From assembly GCA_000697335.1 (NCBI GenBank), contig JNEM01010247.1:1-14372 (forward strand): a stretch of 14,372 nucleotides of DNA. Direction: 5' to 3'. A model generated the notes under the pieces. The model did not search any database. It saw nothing but the letters and a program-made list of their open reading frames with translations, and was not told the origin of the DNA. The stretch is from Conidiobolus incongruus B7586 (lineage: Eukaryota > Entomophthoromycota > Entomophthoromycetes > Entomophthorales > Conidiobolaceae). Each line of letters opens with the position of its first letter. Position 1 is the stretch's first letter. The position numbers and the translations under genes are program-made. Shown here piece by piece: positions 7,880 to 14,372 of this stretch.

Positions 7880-8700
7880 ACCACAAATATAGATTAATAA
7901 CAGTTGTAGAAAAATAAATGTCATTTATTATCTTTTGAATTGTATCCTTATTAACAAATGAAGTAGAAGCCAAAATTTTTAACCAAGCACATGGTAAAGG
8001 TAGATTCAAAACTTTTAATTCCTTCATTTGTATCTAACACTGTCCATATGTTTAACCACTCTTTTAATATTCAAACCTAAAATATTTTCATGGTTTAGAG
8101 CCCTAATTAAAAACTTTTCCAACCAATTTACAAGTTGAAATAATTTATAGACTTTATGCTGGTTATCACTTTTGCAAAAATAATTCTTAAATGCATTCTA
8201 CTCTATATCCTAAATCTTGAGCATGGATTTCACCTATCACATTTCTACCTTGATCTTCTATAATTATTGCAAGGGATTGATCTCGTTATTCAGATATCAA
8301 ATTATGATAAATCAGTTGTTTGTAAAAGAAATTTAACACTCTTATATACCCATTGAGTCATATAGTTTATTAGTCAATACATTCAATTTGAATAAATATA
8401 GTTTTAAATATTAGGAGGTTAAGATTATTATCAAAATAGTTGACTCTGTTGCTTTGCAACCAAATAGACAAACCAGAATCAATGCTTATAATGATAACAT
8501 TTATATAAGCAAAAACTTGTTATATTGATAATTGTCAAACACTAAAACATTATCATTCTTGCACCTATTCCATGATAACGATTTTAGTATATAGTTGGTG
8601 TACTTTCCTGTTGCTACGCAAGGTTGAATTTCGAAAAAATCAATTAGTATAATCATTGTATCTTAGCAAGATAGCATATTACCCAAATCTTTGGATATAA
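7880..8700 (-). pseudogene. Broken coding-like relic, family unidentified
   Basis: The minus strand again shows coding-like stretches, notably at about 8520-8640, 8170-8520 and 7880-8030, with Trp, Cys, Gln and Asp at rates unlike the flanking desert. It is interrupted many times, and the similarity of composition suggests the same age and history as the relic at 7200-7860. Whether these form one long former gene, several, or a mobile element cannot be settled from the sequence alone. Confidence 0.3.
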
Positions 8701-11461
8701 TTTATATTATTATATGAGGAATTTTATTATAATCATGAGTTTTGAATAAAAAATAATGATTATATTTAAATTAAAATTGTATTAATCAAAATTATTATTT
8801 AATATAATGTATCTGAAAATCATTATATTCTGCTTAACACCAATTTTAATATTTTTATAAAATACAATTTATGGTTAAATAATATTTTAGATATAATTTA
8901 TATTTTTACAGATATTGTAGAATGATTTATTGGACTTTAAACTATTATTTATTATTCAAATTTGATCTAGTTTTACTTTTATAAAATATAAATATGTAAA
9001 TAATTATAATTTTGAATTTAATTTTTATATTTTATAGCTTAAATAGGGATATTAATTTTTTTTAGTTTTTAATATATGACAAATTATATATAAATATTAT
9101 TCTAAGTCATTAGATGATATAGATTATTGATTAGCAATATAATTCAATAATTCAATTTTATTACCGAGATCAAAATTTAAAAAAGAACAATAATTTCCAT
9201 TTATATATATAAATTTGGACAATATTAAAATTCAAATTTTGAACAAAATTTATATATTTTGAATGGCAAATATAGATTCGAAATAGATTGAACTATTTTG
9301 CCAAGGATTTTGTGTTAATTTTAATTTTTTTAATGTTACAATTGATTATAAGTTGGTTAAAAAATATAATATGATAACCAGATAAATAAAAATAAAAATA
9401 ATATTTAAATAACCAATGTAATATATGGAAAATTAGATATATCAAGTAATATTTTATGCAAAATCATATCAATATACTCTTTAAAAACCATTACTATACT
9501 ATAAATTAAATTTTAATCATGACAGGTTTTTTTCCTTTTATAAATATTACTGGGATCAGTTTTAAATATAAATTTCAAGAAATAATATTAGCAAATATAT
9601 ATTAAACAAAAAGAATGCAATCCAATTATAAATTTATAATTATTTATTATAATTGGAAATAACATTAATAATGATATATTAAACTATTATTTCCAAAAGG
9701 GATAAAAAATATTTGTCATATTATGATTATTATTATTAATATATTATTAGAATAATTTTATAAATATAAAAATTGTTATATTGATTATTATTGATAATTT
9801 TAATTTCCTATTTGAAATTATTATTAGTATTTTGTTTATTTAATAAAATTATATTTATTATTATAAACAAAACTTGATTAAGTATATGATATTATGATAT
9901 ATAATATCAATTATTATAGAATAAATTATTATTAGATATAAATAAGGATACTTTAAATATTTGAAATTTATTAATATTATTAATATCAGCTTTATTTGTG
10001 GTTTTAAAATATAAAATTCATCTGGACTGAAAATAAAGTGAAAAAAATATAATAAACTATATATTACAAAAAATATATAATGAGTTTATTAAAGATAATG
10101 TTATTATAAACTTTGAATAATTTGATAAAAATATATAAAACAATTTAAATATAAATATTATAAACCAGCCTCTTGATATCGGTATTTTGGATATTTTAAT
10201 ATTTTTTACCTAACATAATTTCAAGGATAGTTCTATTATATAAAAAATGCTATTTCAAAAAAATTCACAGCCAAATTTGGAAATCAACTTGCTTCCTAAA
10301 GTTAGCATTATCATACTAAATATTATACAAATATTAAGTTTCTAAAAGCTATAAAAATAATAACTCTACTATTAATAACTTGAAATGATAATTTTAATAT
10401 TCTTTAAAATATTGCTCATTAATTTAATAATTTTTTTAATTTTCTTTTAGATATTATATTTTGAAATAAGTATTTATTCAAGATTAAATCAATATTATAG
10501 TTAAATTTTTAGATTGAAAATGAAACAAAAGTATATATCAATAATGAAAAATAATGAATTAGAAATATATACTCCCTTTATATTGAAAAGTGATAGAAAA
10601 AATTATAATTTTACTTATTTTATCAATATTTACTAATTATATTTCATATTTTAATAGCTTATTGTTTAATATAATTACGAAATATATATTAAATATATTT
10701 AGGGAAAGAATCGAAATATTTTAACTTCCATATATTCAAATTTTCTATAAAAATTTTATATTTGAAAACAAATTAATATAAAAGATTATTTTAATATTAC
10801 TATATACCAAATATATTATGGAAACAAATTTAATATTTGATTTTCATAATTATATTTAAAGTTATTCTTTTATTTAATAAAATCCTATATGTCTTAATAT
10901 TAACACTGTGATTAATTTTTTTATAATTTTGAATTTTTTATGATATTTTTTTAAAATTTCATAATCAAGATACTTATTATGTAATTAAGTATTTATTAAC
11001 TTAATTTTAATATGATTATTAAAATAATTATTAAATATTTTTAACCAGATTAATAAAAAACCTATTATTGGATATAATTATTAAAAATAAATGTTATTTG
11101 TAAAAAACGAACTTTTTAAAAAATATTTTTCATATTTTATAATTATATAATTATAATATATGTTAAAGTCAATATAATGCAAATAAATATTTGAATTAAT
11201 AATAATATAATCAATTTAATATATAAGTGAGTTTATTTCAAAGTCAAATATATTAGTTATATTTATTTTTGGAGTAAATAATAACATACAATAATATATT
11301 ATTTATATTTATAATATCAACCTTAGCAATGATATAAATTAATAATTTCAGGAATATAGTAATTGTAAAGAGGAAAGAAAAGAATTACATTTATTAATTA
11401 AATTGATAATATTTTTATTATTAGTATAAAAATTAAAAAATGGGAAATTTTTTAATTTCTG
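8701..11461. other. AT desert, no gene seen
   Basis: This is about 2.8 kb of nearly pure A and T with stops in all frames. The single open frame of 61 codons at 11348-11533 (-) is made of Ile, Asn, Lys, Phe and Tyr codons and is what composition alone gives. A 10-base AT hairpin occurs at 9621-9630/9648-9657. Slightly GC-richer crumbs near 10165-10310 may be remnants of something older, but I could not identify them. Confidence 0.6.
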
Positions 11462-11493
11462 ATCTTTCAAACATATTATATGTTTTGAAAGAT
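11462..11493. repeat. Hairpin upstream of the mariner relic
   Basis: ATCTTTCAAACAT (11462-11474) pairs with 11480-11493 over 13 bases with one bulged T, around a 5-base loop. It lies about 120 bases before the transposase start. It may be part of an old small inverted-repeat element; it was not matched to the mariner ends. Confidence 0.4.
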
Positions 11494-11609
11494 TATATAT
11501 ATATATAATGTATAGGAAAATAAATATTTTCAAACTATATATATATTCAATTTTAATTATTTTTTGTATTAAAATATTTTGATTTTAAAATTTATATATA
11601 AATTTAATT

Positions 11610-12650
11610 ATGCTTAAACCAGATTTTGATTATCAAAAGGCTTTTATTTTTGTATCTTTAAAACTTAACCATAAACCCTCTAAAATCATTTAAAACTTAC
11701 AAACAGCTTATGAAGATGGTGCTTTATCTAAAACTACCATATATTACTATATTTGTGATTTTAAGCTAGAAGGGACACTATTTAAAATGTACTAAAATCT
11801 AAAAAACTAATTTCTACTGTTATTTTTTCACTTACTAATAAAGTAAAAAAATATATTAAGAAATACCCTTTTATTTCTGTTAGAGAATTATCAAAGCAAT
11901 TTAATATTAATTATATAAGGATGTTATATTTACTTAAGTTTAAACTTAGATTAATTAATAAAAATACAAAATGGATATCTTATAATTTAACAGAAACTTA
12001 AAAGAAAACTAGAGTAGCTATAGCTAAACTAAGCTTATTAAGGTATAACTAAAAACAAAGGTTCTTACAACAAATACTTACAATTGATGAATCTTAAATT
12101 CTTTTATATAATCCTTTGTTTAAAAATAAAACAAGATGTTGGGTTAAGCTAAATTAATCCTTTTTATAAATTCTAATGAATAAATACCTTAAATATAAGT
12201 AAATGTTAATTATTGTAATAGATTATAATGTTATATAGTTTTCTTATTTAATACCTCAAGGAAAATCAATTAATAGTAAGATATATATTACTTTTTTAAA
12301 TAAAATAATTTTTAAATGGTGTTTTCAATATAAATTAAAGACACCTATTATTTTACATGATAATTGCAAAATATATAAAACTAAGGCTATAAAAGATTTT
12401 TTATATAAAAAAAATTGGAGGGAGTTACCATATCTAGTATATTCACCTGATTATAACCTATGTAATTATAATTGTTTTGGATAATTAAAAAAATAGCTTG
12501 TAGGAAAAAAATTCCTGCAAACAAATTAAATTAGTTTATAAAACATCAAATTTCAGTTTTTAATAAAAAGAACTGTTTTTTAGGTATTAGAAGCTTACCA
12601 AAAGTATAGAAAAAAGTTATTAATAATAAAAAAGGCTATTAATTTTATAT
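11610..12650 (+). mobile_element. Mariner-type (DD34D) transposase relic
   Basis: This is a near full-length Tc1/mariner-superfamily transposase gone to ruin. From an ATG at 11610 the frame reads an N-terminal region with ALSKTTIYYY (helix-turn-helix), then ISVRELSKQFNI (second helix-turn-helix). TIDES follows, with the first catalytic Asp at 12086-12088, then LHDN with the second at 12359-12361, and YSPD ahead of the third position at 12464-12466. The second and third positions are 34 residues apart, as in mariner DD34D. The third codon is AAT (Asn), so the triad is broken. The frame is largely kept but crossed by many TAA/TAG codons, several where mariners have Trp or Gln: the one after TIDES replaces the expected Trp. 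This points to G-to-A and C-to-T damage. Terminal repeats and the target TA could not be fixed in the AT-rich flanks. Confidence 0.88.
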
Positions 12651-13335
12651 TATTCATTATTTTTTATATATTATTTATTAATTTATTTGTTTAATTTCAA
12701 TCTTAAAATTATGCCATTATTTAATTTCTATATTAATATTAAATTAACCTCAAAAGTTTAATTACCTGATTTATTAAAGTATTATATTAAATATTAAATA
12801 TAAAATTTATATATATATGAAAATTAATAACTAATCTTATAATAGTTATTGAAAGATAAATATGATATTAAGAATATTTGATGATTATTAAAATAGTACA
12901 TTTTTTAATATATAATATAAAAACTAGTATTAATTATTTTTTGTTATTTGATAAATAGACTTATAATGAAAAATTAATTAATAATATCAAATATTTTATG
13001 GTAAAAATAATTTATAACCATAAAACTATAACTAGAGTATTGCTTTATCCACTTTAATTAGATTTAATTTCATATTTTTTAAGCATAATAATATAAATTA
13101 ATATTCATAAGTTATTCAAAAAAAATAAATTTTATTTATCAAATTTTATTTGATCTATTAAGTACAAATAATTAATTTAAAATAATTTAGCTAAAAAGAA
13201 AATTAAAAAGGGATTGATAAAATTTTGAAAATGCCAAATTAATAATATTACTTTGTAATTTAAATTATGGTAATTTTTTGCAATTGAAAAAAATAAACAT
13301 TTTAATATATAAAAAATAAAAATAAATATATAATA
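12651..13335. other. AT-rich spacer between two opposed mariner relics
   Basis: About 690 bases, very AT-rich, with no open frame. It should contain the 3' untranslated ends and 3' terminal repeats of both flanking mariner copies. Both copies continue with a similar string beyond the coding end (12636-12665 here, and 13330-13350 in reverse), but repeat termini could not be delimited. Confidence 0.6.
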
Positions 13336-14372
13336 TAAAATTAATAATTTCTTTTATTTCTAATAACTTTTTGCTATACTTTTAGCAAAGATCTAACATC
13401 TAAAAAACAGTTCTTTTTATTAAAGACTGAAATTTGATGTTTTACAAATTAATTAAATTTTTCTGCAGAAATTTTCTTTCTTGCAAGCTGGTTTTTAATT
13501 ACCTAAAACAATTATAATCACATAGGTTATAATTTGTGGAATATACTAGATGTGGTAGTTTTTTCCAGTTATTTTTAATTAAAAAGTTTTTATAACTTTA
13601 GATTTATATATTTTGCCATTATTATTCAAAATAATAGGTTTTCTCAAATTATATTGAGAATACCAATTAGAAATAGTTTTATTTAAAAAAGCAATATAAA
13701 GTTTATTATTAAATGATTTTCTTTTAGGAATTAAATAAGAATAACATATGCTATTATAATCTATTATAATAATTAACATTTGCTTATCAACAAAGTATTT
13801 ATTTAAAAGAATTTATAGAGGGGGTTAATTTAAAATAATTCAACACCTTGATTTATGTTTTAATAAAGGATTATACAAAAAAATCTAAGATTCATCAATT
13901 GTAATGATTTGTTGTAAAAGCCTTGGTTTCTAGCTATACTTTAGTAAGTTTTGTTTAGCAATAGTTACTCTAGCTTTTTTTTAAGCTTTAGTTAAATTAT
14001 AAGGTACCTATTTTATATTTTTATTAATTAATTTTAATTTAAACTTTATTATATATAAAATACTTATGTGACTAATATTAAAGTGTCTTTATAATTCTCT
14101 AACTAAAATAAAAGGGTGCTTTTCAATATATTTTTTTACTTTATTAAAAATTAGAAGAATAATAGTTGAAATTAGTCTTTTAGATTTTAGCAAGTTTTGG
14201 GTAGTTTTTCTCCTAGCCTTAAAATAATTTATCTAGTGATAAATTATTGATTTAAATAATACTTCATTACCAAAAGCTGCTTGTAAATTTTAAATGATTT
14301 TAGAGGGTTTATGGTTAAGTTTTACTGATACTAAAATAAAAAACTTTTGATAGTTATTATTTAATTTAAGTA
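13336..14372 (-). mobile_element. Second mariner-type transposase relic, 5' end beyond the window
   Basis: The reverse complement aligns with the relic at 11610-12650 from within its start codon to its C-terminal end, roughly three-quarters identical by eye. The last base of the window falls at the second base of the start codon, so the promoter and 5' terminal repeat lie outside. TIDES with the first Asp is at 13894-13896. The second catalytic position, 13621-13623, encodes Asn; the third Asp is retained at 13517-13519. There is a one-base loss between the second and third positions. The 66-codon open stretch at 13579-13779 is a fragment of this transposase, not a separate gene. Many TAA/TAG codons are present, some shared with the other copy, such as the one before Asn-Leu-Gln near the N terminus and the one replacing Trp after TIDES. 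Confidence 0.85.

Noticed and set aside
11348-11533. 61-codon minus-strand open frame as a gene
   Set aside because: It is made almost entirely of Ile, Lys, Asn, Phe, Tyr and Leu codons, as expected from AT-rich DNA by chance, and has no recognisable motif.
11610-14372. Altered genetic code in which TAA/TAG are read as amino acids
   Set aside because: The stops replace both Trp and Gln positions, the catalytic residues are also lost, and the two intact genes use CAA/CAG and TGG normally and end in TAA. Mutational decay explains it better.
1-14372. tRNA genes and CRISPR arrays
   Set aside because: The few TTCGA-like strings lack matching A boxes and acceptor stems. No regularly spaced direct repeats were seen outside the coding repeats of the secreted protein.

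Overview
The window looks like a fungal nuclear contig, probably from an ascomycete-like species with a very AT-rich genome. Three things support this. The one well-conserved gene is an intronless Aro8/Aro9-type aromatic aminotransferase with fungal-style signature motifs. A second gene encodes a small secreted protein with a signal peptide and a Lys-Arg (Kex2-type) site. The surrounding DNA is extremely AT-rich and holds mariner-type transposon relics whose damage is mostly C-to-T or G-to-A, as expected of repeat-induced point mutation (RIP) or a similar process. I cannot name the genus.

Layout, left to right. 1-2000 is an AT desert holding a scrambled mariner relic (about 425-995) and, at its right end, the aminotransferase promoter. 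2121-3527 (+) is the intact aminotransferase. 4385-4948 (-) is a predicted secreted, repeat-containing, acidic-tailed protein, arranged tail-to-tail with the aminotransferase. From about 5690 to 8700 base composition is patchily less AT-rich and broken coding-like stretches appear: one on the + strand (about 5690-6235), then a series on the - strand. I could not identify their family, and no intact gene remains. 8700-11600 is an AT desert. 11610-14372 holds two mariner (DD34D) transposase relics facing each other tail-to-tail, the second running off the right edge.

Only two genes look alive. The aminotransferase would act in the last step of Phe/Tyr (and possibly aminoadipate) metabolism; the secreted protein has no recognised family. 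Nothing in the sequence ties their functions together beyond convergent neighbourhood. No tRNA, rRNA, CRISPR array or replication origin could be supported. The most unusual item is the repeat-bearing secreted protein. The most informative structural items are the opposed and internally inverted mariner relics and the unidentified coding relics at 5.7-8.7 kb. All composition statements and alignments were made by eye.
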